This document shows, in pieces, positions 26,912-35,017 of a stretch of 64,000 nt of DNA. Below the pieces are notes generated by a model. That model was not told the DNA's origin, searched no databases, and worked only from the letters and a program-made list of their open reading frames with translations. Origin of the DNA: Hyphomicrobiales bacterium (GTDB taxonomy: Bacteria > Pseudomonadota > Alphaproteobacteria > Rhizobiales > Phreatobacteraceae); assembly GCA_017304475.1 (NCBI GenBank), contig JAFKKV010000025.1, forward strand, positions 62,001-126,000. Direction: 5' to 3'. A program made the translations under genes and the position numbers. Position 1 is the first letter of the stretch; every line of letters begins with the position of its first letter.

Positions 26912-28002
26912 GACGGCGCCCCTTCGTTCAACGGCACCACGTCGGCGACGGCGACCTCGCAGCGGACCAGGTCGCCGACCCCAAAGCCGGCCGTCGCGCT
27001 GCCGAGTTCGACCGCGTTGAAGGCGAGGCCGCCCGGGGTGCGCAGCGAAAAGCGCCTGATGCCGCCGAGATCGAGCACGGTCTCGACCTCGGCGGGGAAA
27101 CCCGGCCCCGTCGGAGCGAGGCGGATGCGCTCAGGGCGGATCAGCACCGGAACCGACCCGGCTGCGGGTGCCGCGGGCGCTGCGCAGGCGAGCCGCGGCC
27201 CGTCCTCCAGCGTCACGTGCCAGGCGCCATCGGCCTGATCCAGCACGCCTCGGGCAATGTTGGACTCGCCGATGAACTCGGCGGCGAACCGCGAGCGCGG
27301 CCGGTTATAGAGATCGGTCGGCGCATCGACCTGGGCGATGCGGGCATTGGCCATCAGGCAGATGCGGTCGGACAGGAGCATGGCCTCGTCCTGGTCGTGG
27401 GTGACATAGACGATGGTCGCGCCGAGCTCGCGATGCAGCTTGCGCAATTCGAGTTTCAATTCCTCGCGCAGCTTCTTGTCGAGCGCGCCGAGCGGCTCGT
27501 CCATCAGCACCAAGGCCGGCTTGAACACGATGGCGCGGGCGAAGGCGACGCGCTGCTGCTGGCCGCCGGAGAGTTCACGCGGATAGCGCTGCCCGAGATG
27601 CGGCAGGCGCACCAGTTCGAGCGCCCCGGCCACGGCGCGCGCGATATCGGGCCGCGCCATGCGCCGCATTTCCAGGGGAAAAGCGACGTTCTCCGCGACG
27701 GTCAGATGCGGAAACAGCGCGTAGTTCTGGAACACCAGGCCGATATCGCGCCGATAGGCCGGACGCTCGGTGATGTCCTCGCCCTCCAGCAGGATGCGGC
27801 CGGCGGAGGGCTCGACCAGGCCTGCGATCATCATCAAAAGCGTGGTCTTGCCCGAACCGGAAGGCCCGAGCAGGGTCAGGAACTCGCCGCGGCGGACGTC
27901 GAGCGTGGTCGCTTCCAGCGCCGCAGTCGGGCCGTAGCGCTTGGCGATGCCGGAGATCGACAGCTTGGTGTCGGCGGCGGACGGTGGATTGGGCATCAGC
28001 AT
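26908..28002 (-). CDS. ABC transporter ATP-binding protein, PotA-like
   Basis: 364 residues from ATG 28002; ATG 27996 would also serve. A longer upstream frame runs antisense-like through the binding-protein gene and is not used. Walker A is GPSGSGKTT, the Q-loop is VFQNYALFPHLT, the signature is LSGGQQQRVAFARAI, Walker B is LVLMDEPLGALD and the H-switch is YVTHDQDEAM. A TOBE domain is at the C-terminus (VLIRPERIRLAP). It drives the fused permease. Confidence 0.94.
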   Translation of the reverse strand: MLMPNPPSAADTKLSISGIAKRYGPTAALEATTLDVRRGEFLTLLGPSGSGKTTLLMMIAGLVEPSAGRILLEGEDITERPAYRRDIGLVFQNYALFPHLTVAENVAFPLEMRRMARPDIARAVAGALELVRLPHLGQRYPRELSGGQQQRVAFARAIVFKPALVLMDEPLGALDKKLREELKLELRKLHRELGATIVYVTHDQDEAMLLSDRICLMANARIAQVDAPTDLYNRPRSRFAAEFIGESNIARGVLDQADGAWHVTLEDGPRLACAAPAAPAAGSVPVLIRPERIRLAPTGPGFPAEVETVLDLGGIRRFSLRTPGGLAFNAVELGSATAGFGVGDLVRCEVAVADVVPLNEGAPS

Positions 28003-28058
28003 GAAAGGGGTTCCGGATAGACGAGCCGCGCCGGCGGGCGCGGCCTCAAAGAGAGGGG

Positions 28059-29111
28059 TCAGCTGACGATCCAGCGGTTGAACAGGTCGGCGGCGCGGTC
28101 GCGATTGCTGGCCCAGAAGGCGACATCGATGAGCAGCGCGCTGCGGCTGTTGTCGGGATGGGTCGGCAAGGCCCGGGCCTTGGCGGCCGGCACGAATTCG
28201 ATCGCCTTGGCGAGCGAGGGACCGTAGCCGGTCGCCTCGGCGAACACCGCCTGGCGCGCCGGCTCCAGCGCGAAGGCGATGAACTCGCGGCAGAGAGCGG
28301 CATTCGGCGTGCCCTTCAGGATCGCCCAGCCCTCGGTCTGCCACAGCGCCTGCTCCCACATCAGCGCCACCGGCGCGCCGCCATTGATCGCGACCTGCGC
28401 CCGGCCGTTCCAGGTCGGGCAGTAGTCGACCTCGCCGGATTGCAGCAGCTGCGAGCTCTGGGCGCCCGAGGTCCACCAGACCGCGATGTCCTTCTTGATC
28501 CGGTCGAGGCTCGCGAAGGCCCGGCCGAAATCGCAGGGATAGAGCGATTTCGGATCGACGCCGTCGGCGAGCAGCGCCTGCTCGATGGTGTCGAAGGGAA
28601 ATCTGCGCATGGCGCGCTGGCCCGGACGGCCGCGCACATCCCAGAAATCGGCCCAGGATTTCGGCGCGCTCTTCACCTTGTCGGTGCGATAGGCGAGCAC
28701 GGTGGCGACCACGTCATTGGCGGCGTAATGCGGCGCCTTGAACATGTCCGGCAAAGCCTGGAAGCCGGCCGCGGCCTCGATGCCGAGGGGTTCCAGATAA
28801 CCCTGGCCGTCCTGCGCCAGCTGGTCGGCGGTGGCCCGGCTGACGATCGCCATGTCCCAGGTGAAGGTCTTGGTCTCGACCATCTGCTTGATCAGCCCGG
28901 CCGGCTCGTGCTGGGCGGTCACCGGCACGACCTTGATGCCAGTCGCCTGCTCGAAGGGCCGGGCATAGGCGTCGGTGAAGGAACTGCCGATGCCGAGATC
29001 GCGCACCACGATGCGGCGCGCCTGGGCGCCGGCCGATGTGACGATGAAGGGGGCTGCGACAAGCCCTGCCCCGGCTTTCAAGGCGGATCGGCGATCGAGA
29101 TTCACGGTCAT
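28059..29111 (-). CDS. ABC transporter periplasmic binding protein (PotD-like)
   Basis: 350 residues. The N-terminus is a Tat-type signal (LDRRSALKAGAGLVAAPFIV, cut after AGAQA). The mature start RRIVVRDLGIGSSFTDAY and the later VDYCPTWNGRAQVAINGG fit family-1 binding proteins of polyamine-type systems. GGAGGTGA stands just upstream of the ATG. It is the promoter-proximal gene of the operon (binding protein, ATPase, fused permease, hydratase, ligase), divergent from a TetR gene with two palindromes between. Confidence 0.92.
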   Translation of the reverse strand: MTVNLDRRSALKAGAGLVAAPFIVTSAGAQARRIVVRDLGIGSSFTDAYARPFEQATGIKVVPVTAQHEPAGLIKQMVETKTFTWDMAIVSRATADQLAQDGQGYLEPLGIEAAAGFQALPDMFKAPHYAANDVVATVLAYRTDKVKSAPKSWADFWDVRGRPGQRAMRRFPFDTIEQALLADGVDPKSLYPCDFGRAFASLDRIKKDIAVWWTSGAQSSQLLQSGEVDYCPTWNGRAQVAINGGAPVALMWEQALWQTEGWAILKGTPNAALCREFIAFALEPARQAVFAEATGYGPSLAKAIEFVPAAKARALPTHPDNSRSALLIDVAFWASNRDRAADLFNRWIVS

Positions 29112-29130
29112 GACGTCACCTCCAAATTTC

Positions 29131-29144
29131 TGACGCTAGTGTCA
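29131..29144. promoter_or_regulatory. Candidate TetR operator, site 1
   Basis: TGACGCTAGTGTCA is an inverted repeat with 12 of 14 symmetric positions. It sits 20 bp upstream of the binding-protein start codon. A second related site starts 28 bp away at 29159. Confidence 0.55.
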
Positions 29145-29158
29145 GTTTTGCGAAAACG

Positions 29159-29172
29159 TGACACGTGTGTCA
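29159..29172. promoter_or_regulatory. Candidate TetR operator, site 2
   Basis: TGACACGTGTGTCA is symmetric at 12 of 14 positions and shares TGAC-C--G-GTCA with site 1. Both lie in the divergent region between the transport operon and the TetR gene, which is where a TetR repressor of the operon would bind. Confidence 0.55.
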
Positions 29173-29250
29173 GAAATATGCAAGTGCGATTCATGCGCCG
29201 GATGCGCCCGCTATTTTCGGACGGCCGGCGCCGAAGGGGACCGCGTTTTC

Positions 29251-29985
29251 ATGCCGAGATCAGTGAAATCCGTTGCCCCGCCCGCGGCTGTGCCCACCGC
29301 TCCCGGCGGCGAGGCCGGCCTGCCCGACGCACCGCGTTTCGTCGACCTGTTGAAGGTGGAAGCCGATGCGCCGGGCTTGAGAAAGGGCGAGCGGACCCGG
29401 CGGCTGGCGCGCTACGCCACCGCGCGCTGCCTGGAACAGGCCACCTTCGCGCAATTGAGCATGGACCAGATCGCGGTGGAGGCTGGGGTGTCGCGCGCGG
29501 CGATTTACCAGTATTTCCGTTCCAAGGAGGATGCGGTCCGGGACGTGATGACCGATTTCCACGACCGGACCATCGCGTTTCCGCGCACCGCCACCCAGAG
29601 CCTGACGCCGTTCGACGCGATCTATCGCACCAACCGCTATTACATCGACTATTTCGCCCGCAACGCCGTACTGATGGAGCGGGTGCGCGAGTTGCGCGAC
29701 GCGCTGCCGGAGCTACTGCGCGAGCGCCAGCGGATCAACGCCTCCTGGGCCCAGCGCATCCTCGCCAATGTCATGCGCCAGGGCCCGCTGATCGCGTCGC
29801 AGGCAGCCATCGAACTGCGCATCGTCTGCCTGGAATGCATGGTCGACGACGTGCTGCGCGAGGCCTTCGTCATCGGCAATCCGGCGCTGGCGACCGCCCG
29901 CGACGACCCCAACGCCTTCGCCCGTGAGATCACCGCGATCTGGTACCGGGCGATCTATCCGACGCAGGATGACGCACGGGGCTGA
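29251..29985 (+). CDS. TetR-family transcriptional regulator
   Basis: 244 residues from ATG 29251 (MPRSVKS); AAGGGGA lies upstream. An earlier in-frame ATG at 29158 would overlap the operator pair and give a Cys-rich leader, so it is less likely. After ~45 polar residues the HTH is at ~65-110 (ERTRRLARYATARCLEQ, then SMDQIAVEAGVSRAAIYQYF). The C-terminal ligand domain follows. It is divergent from the acyl-CoA/transport operon and is probably its repressor, released by the substrate or its CoA ester (inference). Confidence 0.88.
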   Translation: MPRSVKSVAPPAAVPTAPGGEAGLPDAPRFVDLLKVEADAPGLRKGERTRRLARYATARCLEQATFAQLSMDQIAVEAGVSRAAIYQYFRSKEDAVRDVMTDFHDRTIAFPRTATQSLTPFDAIYRTNRYYIDYFARNAVLMERVRELRDALPELLRERQRINASWAQRILANVMRQGPLIASQAAIELRIVCLECMVDDVLREAFVIGNPALATARDDPNAFAREITAIWYRAIYPTQDDARG

Positions 29986-30004
29986 AAGCGGTGAGGCGCA
30001 CGGG

Positions 30005-30373
30005 TCAGTTGCAGGGAAAGCGCTCGACCATGGCATAGGTCAGGGCAATGACGGTCGGCGTGGTGGCCTGGTTTGGATATTTGCGAACATAGGCCGCGAG
30101 AATGTCGACATCCTCTTGCGTAGTGCTGCCGCGCTGCCGACAAAACAACGGCTGCTGGCCCTTGAGGGTCAAGAACGAATTGGCCGCGGCGAGACCGTCC
30201 GCCATGCCCTCCATTCTGGCGATATGCTCCCGATCGCCGGCGCGAATGCCCGCAAGAGCTTCACCCGCCGTTTCCAAACCGTCACCTGCAGCGGCCTGCG
30301 CAAGACCAGAGGCCCCTGCGAGCAAGCATAGCCCCGCAAAAACGGCGCCAACGCGTCGGCTGCGAGATGTCAT
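30005..30373 (-). CDS. Rap1a/Tai-like secreted protein (possible type VI immunity family)
   Basis: 122 residues from ATG 30373 (MTSRSRRVGAVF). A signal peptide is clear (VFAGLCLLAGASGLAQAAA). The C-terminal half has the layout of the Rap1a/Tai domain: a glycine after a helical region (GMADGLAAAN), then LFCRQRGST, a helix with AAYVRKYP, and the ending YAMVERFPC. The two Cys would form the conserved disulphide. Rap1a proteins neutralise peptidoglycan amidase effectors, but many family members occur without any effector. No type VI gene is in the window. Confidence 0.65.
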   Translation of the reverse strand: MTSRSRRVGAVFAGLCLLAGASGLAQAAAGDGLETAGEALAGIRAGDREHIARMEGMADGLAAANSFLTLKGQQPLFCRQRGSTTQEDVDILAAYVRKYPNQATTPTVIALTYAMVERFPCN

Positions 30374-30749
30374 TGTTGCCCCCGAAAGGCCCAACGGCCC
30401 ACCACGGGCGCAACATCCCAGCAATTTGCAGTAGGCGTCAAGCCGCAAAACACCATAAAGCTGCACACGATCACCCCTCGCCGCTCATTCGCCTCTGGTC
30501 CCGTCCATTCCCGGAATCGATACCGCCAGCGGAACGGAACGTCGTGCCCCATGCTTGGCCATGGCCTGTACCGCGCGCCGAAGCTGGTGTCCGAGCTCCG
30601 CAAAGGGCGGGCGTCAGGCGATCTATCCGACGCGGGATGACGAGAAGGGCTGAGCCCCGCTTCCTTTCCACGCCGTGTGCCGGCACACGCCACGGCGCCG
30701 CGAAATTTGCTAGTCTCCCGATGGGTTGGCCTGACAAGGGAGAGCGCGA
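30374..30749. other. Intergenic gap between two divergent genes
   Basis: 376 bp without a supported gene. It should hold both divergent promoters. Near its right end it contains a short remnant matching the 3' end of the TetR gene at 29985 (see 30615-30653). Confidence 0.5.
30615..30653 (+). pseudogene. Remnant of a TetR-gene 3' end
   Basis: The bases GCGATCTATCCGACGCGGGA around 30618-30637, and on to GACGAGAAGGGCTGA, match the last codons and stop of the TetR gene (29950-29985). They differ at one base over the first 25 and by small changes after. Read in frame it would end QAIYPTRDDEKG-stop against RAIYPTQDDARG-stop. Nothing recognisable precedes it. Confidence 0.5.
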
Positions 30750-31130
30750 GTGACACTTCAGTCGAGACTCCTGTCAGGCAACCAGCGGCTCAGGGACTGC
30801 GAGACCAGGGACGCCGCCCATGTCGTGCCGGGCGATCACGGCACCCATGTCGGGCTGATCCAGCAGGCGCTGATCCAGCTCGAGGACGAGCCGATCGCGG
30901 TGGCCGAACTGACGAGCGAGGCCTATGGCACAACGACGGCGGCCGGCGTGCTGCGCTACAAGACCAAACGCAAGATCATCAACAAGGCCTATCAGCAGCA
31001 GGCCGACGACATCGTCGGACGGATGACCATCAAGAGCCTCGACGACGAGATGACCAGGCTGGAGGCAGGTCCCGTGGCCGGCGACCTGCGGGTGGCCATG
31101 CTCCGGCCGATCCTGAAGCGGCTGACCTGA
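30750..31130 (+). CDS. PG-binding-like small protein
   Basis: 126 residues from GTG 30750 with GGGAGAG upstream. Residues ~25-105 show the pattern of a peptidoglycan-binding_1-like fold: GDHGTHVGLIQQALIQLED, a middle YGTTTAAGVLRYKTKR, and an ending DDIVGRMTIKSLDDEM. No signal peptide or membrane segment is visible, so it is probably cytoplasmic or exported by another route. It lies 39 bp ahead of the unknown 311-residue protein and likely shares its transcript. Confidence 0.65.
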   Translation: MTLQSRLLSGNQRLRDCETRDAAHVVPGDHGTHVGLIQQALIQLEDEPIAVAELTSEAYGTTTAAGVLRYKTKRKIINKAYQQQADDIVGRMTIKSLDDEMTRLEAGPVAGDLRVAMLRPILKRLT

Positions 31131-31169
31131 TCCGCAACACCAAGTGCCGCCGCCACGGGGGATGTCGTC

Positions 31170-32105
31170 ATGGTGCAGTTCCTGGATGACAATACGCGGT
31201 TCGACATCCTGCCCAATGCGGTGCGCCAGACACTGGAATTCGGGCCGACGCGCTTTTTCACCACTCTGACGCCCGGCCTGAACATCGCCCAGCTGGAGAC
31301 GAGCCTCAACGCCGGCAATGCGCTGTTCGGCAATGCCCAGGTGCTGCATGCCATGCTGTTCAATGCCGAGGCCATCGTGGTCTCGCCCAAGGACGGCGCG
31401 CCGCGCTTTCCCGAAATCGACCTGCGCAACCGCTTCGATTTCGGCTTCGTCCAGGGTATCAAGATGTCGGACTTCCGGGTGGAGTTCTGGGGCCGGTTCA
31501 AGGGCCATGGGCGCACCATCACCCATATTTCCATGCCCAACAGATTCGAGATCGATACCCATCCGCTGTCGCAGCCGTTCACCCGGGTCGAGGCCGAGCG
31601 CTTCGAGATCGCCAACGTCACCCAGGCCGCCAGCAAGTTCAATTTCCTGAAAGTGCGGGTGGAAGGCGCCGATCACCCGCTGCTGTCGTTTTCCCACACC
31701 ATCGACCATCCGACCCACGGCCCGTCGGCGCCGAACCTGGTGCGGCAGGTCAGTTTCAAGAACGAGTTCCGGACCATCTTCTGCTTCCGCGAGAAGAAGA
31801 CCGGCGATTTCACGCCGATCAGCTCGACTGCCTGGACCATCCAGTTCAATCACGTCGTCAGCTACACCCAGAACGGCACGAACCAGGTGGTGGCCGACAA
31901 CAGCCCGGGCGCGAGCATTCCGAGGAAAGGCAATCCGGCCAATGTCGACGCGGTCGATCGCGGCATATTGGGGATGGCCAAGGCCGGTACGCCGCTGCTG
32001 ACGCCGGCGATCCTGGCGGCGCGCTTCGCCACCGGGTCGTCAGGCCGGACGGTCACGCCGATCGCCGAGAACGAGGAACTGCCGGGCTCGAACTTCTTCA
32101 GCTGA
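31170..32105 (+). CDS. Hypothetical protein, 311 residues
   Basis: I do not recognise this family. The protein has no signal peptide or membrane helix and looks soluble and beta-rich, with many aromatic residues (RFDFGFVQGIKMSDFRVEFW near residue 90). Cys is scarce and the tail is Gly/Ser/Pro-rich (NEELPGSNFFS). The start is ATG 31170; the ribosome site is weak. It follows the PG-binding-like gene and the two probably act together. Convergent with quiC. Confidence 0.7.
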   Translation: MVQFLDDNTRFDILPNAVRQTLEFGPTRFFTTLTPGLNIAQLETSLNAGNALFGNAQVLHAMLFNAEAIVVSPKDGAPRFPEIDLRNRFDFGFVQGIKMSDFRVEFWGRFKGHGRTITHISMPNRFEIDTHPLSQPFTRVEAERFEIANVTQAASKFNFLKVRVEGADHPLLSFSHTIDHPTHGPSAPNLVRQVSFKNEFRTIFCFREKKTGDFTPISSTAWTIQFNHVVSYTQNGTNQVVADNSPGASIPRKGNPANVDAVDRGILGMAKAGTPLLTPAILAARFATGSSGRTVTPIAENEELPGSNFFS

Positions 32106-32129
32106 CCGCGCGGAAGCAGCAAGGCCCAC

Positions 32130-34016
32130 TCAATGCCTGGGCATGGTCACCGTCGGCGCGAGCCGCGTCTGCGCCGCCAGCCGGATCGCGGCATTGACCG
32201 CGCCGTAACCGGAATAGCCCTTGCGCTCGACGATCTCGAAGAACAGCCCGCCTTCCAGCGTCTCGGTATAGGCGTGGAAGAATTCGCCGCCGGCATCGCG
32301 GTCGTAAAGCACGTGGTCGGCCTTCAACCGGTCGATCGCGGCGGGCTCCAGGTCGGTGCGCGCCTCCAGGTCGTCATAATAGTTTTCCGGGATCGGCAGC
32401 AGTGCGATGCCGCCGGCCTTGAGCCTGGCGATGGTCGCGTGGATATCGTCGGTTTGCAGCGCGATGTGCTGCACGCCCGAGCCGAAGAAATCGTTGAGGA
32501 AACGGGCCGACAGCGTGCGGTGGCTCTGCGAGGCGTTGAGCACCAGGCGCAGTGTGCCCGCCTTGTTCTCCACCACCTGGCTCTGCACGATGCCGCCGGG
32601 GTCGAGCACGTCGAGCACCGGGCCTTTGCCGACATCGAAAAGCGAGGTGTAGAACAGCACCCAGCTGAGCATTTCCTCGTAGAGCATGGACTGCGAGACG
32701 TGGTCGACAGTGACGAGGCCGGCGCCCTCGCCCGTACCTGCCACCGGCTCGAAATCGACCTCCCACCATCGGCCAAGCCCGGAGGTCTCGTCGACGAAAT
32801 AGAGCAGGCTGCCGCCAACCCCGCGCACCGCGGGAATGTCGAGTTCGCCCGGCCGCACGACCTGCGCGAAAGTCTGGTCGTGCAGGCCGAGCGCCCGTTC
32901 CATGGTCGCCTTGGCGTCGGCCACCTTCAGCGCGATGGCGCAGACCGAGGTGCCGTGGGTGATGTAATGGGCGTGGGCGAAACCGTCCTTGTCCCAGTTG
33001 AGCACGATGTGAATGTCGCCCTGCCGCCACAGCACCACATCCTTGGAGCGATGCTGGCCGGCCTTGGCGAAACCGAGAGCTGCCAGCACCGTCTCGAAGC
33101 TCTCGACCGCGTCCTCGCCAATGGCGAATTCGATGAAGGCGATGCCCGAACATTCAGCCGGGCCCGGCATGGCCGGCACGCCCGGCACCGGCTTGCCCCT
33201 GGCGCGGGCGAGCCGGTCCATCATGTTGATCAGCGAGCGGTTGCCGTCGACCGCAATGCCGCGGGCGGAGCCCGCGCGGAACCGGTCGTTGAAGATTTCG
33301 AGCGACAACAGGCCGTCATAACCGGTGGCGTCGAGCGCCTGCATGAAGCTGTCGAGAGGAAGATCACCCTGCCCCGGCATGCAGCGCCAGTGCCGGCTCC
33401 AGGACAACAGGTCCATGTCGAGCAGCGGCGCATCGGCAACCTGCACCAGCGGGATGCGGTCGCGCGGGATCGCCCGCATGGCGGAGAGATCCGTGCCGCG
33501 CGCCAGGATGTGGAAGGTGTCGAGAATGATGCCGACATTGGGATGGTCGGCGCGGCGGACGATCTCCCAGGCGTCGCGATAGTCGTTGACGTGGCGGCCC
33601 CAGGCGAGCGCCTCGTAGCCGATACGGAGGCCGCGCGCCTGAGCCCGCTGGCCGAGCTCGGTGAAATCGGCCGCCGCGCGGTCGATACCGCCAAGCGATT
33701 CCGGCGAGACATTGGAGCAGACGAGAAGCAGGTCGCAGTTAAGCTCCTGCATCAGGTCGAACTTGCGCTCGACCCGGTCGAAGACGCGGGCGCGCCTCGG
33801 CTCAGGCATGCCCTCGAAATCGCGGAACGGCTGGAAGGTGATGATGTCGAGGCCGAGATCGGCGGCGATCTTGCGGACAGCCCCCGGCGAGCCCGGAAAA
33901 GACAGGAGATCGGCCTCGAAGATCTCGACGCCACGAAAGCCGGCCAGCGCGATGGCTTCGAGCTTTTCGGTGAGCGTGCCGGCCAGCGAGACGGTGGCGA
34001 TGGAGAGGATGGTCAT
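32130..34016 (-). CDS. quiC: 3-dehydroshikimate dehydratase, QuiC-type fusion
   Basis: 628 residues with two domains. Residues ~1-270 are a sugar-phosphate-isomerase/AP-endonuclease-2 TIM barrel, with candidate metal ligands in IGYEALAWGRH, GIILDTFHIL and LSLEIFNDRF. Residues ~290-628 are a 4-hydroxyphenylpyruvate-dioxygenase-like double glyoxalase domain (VDHVSQSMLYEEMLSW, VQHIALQTDDIHATI, GLFFEIVERKG). This fusion is known for QuiC in Pseudomonas and relatives, which turns 3-dehydroshikimate into protocatechuate. It is transcribed with the branched-chain-type transporter and a shikimate dehydrogenase, which supports a quinate/shikimate catabolic role. Confidence 0.92.
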   Translation of the reverse strand: MTILSIATVSLAGTLTEKLEAIALAGFRGVEIFEADLLSFPGSPGAVRKIAADLGLDIITFQPFRDFEGMPEPRRARVFDRVERKFDLMQELNCDLLLVCSNVSPESLGGIDRAAADFTELGQRAQARGLRIGYEALAWGRHVNDYRDAWEIVRRADHPNVGIILDTFHILARGTDLSAMRAIPRDRIPLVQVADAPLLDMDLLSWSRHWRCMPGQGDLPLDSFMQALDATGYDGLLSLEIFNDRFRAGSARGIAVDGNRSLINMMDRLARARGKPVPGVPAMPGPAECSGIAFIEFAIGEDAVESFETVLAALGFAKAGQHRSKDVVLWRQGDIHIVLNWDKDGFAHAHYITHGTSVCAIALKVADAKATMERALGLHDQTFAQVVRPGELDIPAVRGVGGSLLYFVDETSGLGRWWEVDFEPVAGTGEGAGLVTVDHVSQSMLYEEMLSWVLFYTSLFDVGKGPVLDVLDPGGIVQSQVVENKAGTLRLVLNASQSHRTLSARFLNDFFGSGVQHIALQTDDIHATIARLKAGGIALLPIPENYYDDLEARTDLEPAAIDRLKADHVLYDRDAGGEFFHAYTETLEGGLFFEIVERKGYSGYGAVNAAIRLAAQTRLAPTVTMPRH

Positions 34017-34102
34017 GGGTCAGGTGGCCTCTCGTTGGAATGGCAAATTCAAAGGGATGCACGACGCACCTGCGCTCCGCGCCAAGAAGAAGCGGCGAAA
34101 CG

Positions 34103-34264
34103 ACCCTCTCCCAAAGGGAGAGGGTGGCAGCGTCAGCTGCCGGGTGAGGGGTCGTCCATCTCCGGATGGGGCAGTGTACGAAACGAGCATTCGTGCCCAG
34201 TTCGTAACGCTCACGCCCCTCACCCGGGTCCTGACGGACCCACCCTCTCCCTATGGGAGAGGGT
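34103..34264. repeat. Class I double-hairpin intergenic element, copy 5
   Basis: The left arm has CCCTCTCCCaaaGGGAGAGGG and GGCAGC-GTCA-GCTGCC. The right arm has GGGTCC-TGAC-GGACCC and CCCTCTCCCtatGGGAGAGGG. The core starts GTCGTCCATCTCCGG. It fills the gap between quiC and the LivF-like gene, inside an otherwise co-directional gene set. Confidence 0.9.
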
Positions 34265-34278
34265 TGATTTCAGCGCCC

Positions 34279-35016
34279 TCACGCCGCCTCGACATGGCCG
34301 CCGAGGAACAATTGACCGACGCGCGGGTCCGCCAAGATCGCCTGCGCCGTGTCGTGCATGCGCGTCTGGCCCTGCTCCAGCACGATCGCCTCGTCCGAGA
34401 TCGACAGCGCGCTCTTGGCGTTCTGCTCGATCAACAGGATGGTGGTGCCGCGCGAACGCAGGTCCTTCAGGATCTGGAACACCTCCTGCACCATCAAGGG
34501 CGACAGGCCGATGGAGGGCTCGTCGATCAGCACCAGCTTCGGCTCGAGCAGCAGGCCGCGGGCGACCTCGAGGATCTTCTGCTGGCCGCCCGACAGCGTC
34601 GAAGCCTGGGCATCGGCCTTGTCGCGCAGCATGGGGAAACGGTCCATGGCGCGCTCGATCCGGCCGTCGAGATCGGTGACGCCGGGAATGGCCACCGCGC
34701 CGAGCTCGAGATTGTGCCGCACGGATATCTCGGGGAAGACGTTGCGGCCCTGCGGCACATAGGTGATGCCGCGCGCGATGAGGTCGCGCGGAGTGCGGCC
34801 GGTCACGTCCTTGCCGTCGAAATGGATCCGGCCGGACTGCACCTTCAGGAGGCCAAAGACAGTCTTGAACACGGTGGATTTGCCGGCGCCGTTGGGACCG
34901 ATCACAGTGGTGATGGTGCCCGGCTTCACCGCGAAGCTGGTGCCGTTGAGAATGGTGATGGAGCCATAACCCGCAACCACCTGGTCGAGCGTCAGCACGG
35001 CTTTCGAAGTGTCCAT
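34279..35016 (-). CDS. ABC transporter ATP-binding protein, LivF-like
   Basis: 245 residues. Walker A is GPNGAGKST (~residue 40), the signature is LSGGQQKILEVARGL, Walker B is LVLIDEPSIGLSP and the H-switch region is LLIEQNAKSAL. This is the short second ATPase of a hydrophobic/branched-chain amino-acid-type (HAAT) transporter. It lies 1 bp after the LivG-like gene. In this context the cargo is probably quinate, shikimate or a related hydroaromatic or aromatic acid. Confidence 0.93.
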   Translation of the reverse strand: MDTSKAVLTLDQVVAGYGSITILNGTSFAVKPGTITTVIGPNGAGKSTVFKTVFGLLKVQSGRIHFDGKDVTGRTPRDLIARGITYVPQGRNVFPEISVRHNLELGAVAIPGVTDLDGRIERAMDRFPMLRDKADAQASTLSGGQQKILEVARGLLLEPKLVLIDEPSIGLSPLMVQEVFQILKDLRSRGTTILLIEQNAKSALSISDEAIVLEQGQTRMHDTAQAILADPRVGQLFLGGHVEAA

Positions 35017-35017
35017 G

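Noticed and set aside
30005..30373. Firm assignment as a type VI secretion immunity gene.
   Set aside because: Only the domain layout supports it; there are no effector or secretion genes in the window, and the family is often found alone.
32133..34679. An 848-codon open frame antisense to quiC.
   Set aside because: QuiC is unmistakable on the other strand; the frame shows no domain and simply mirrors third-position GC bias.
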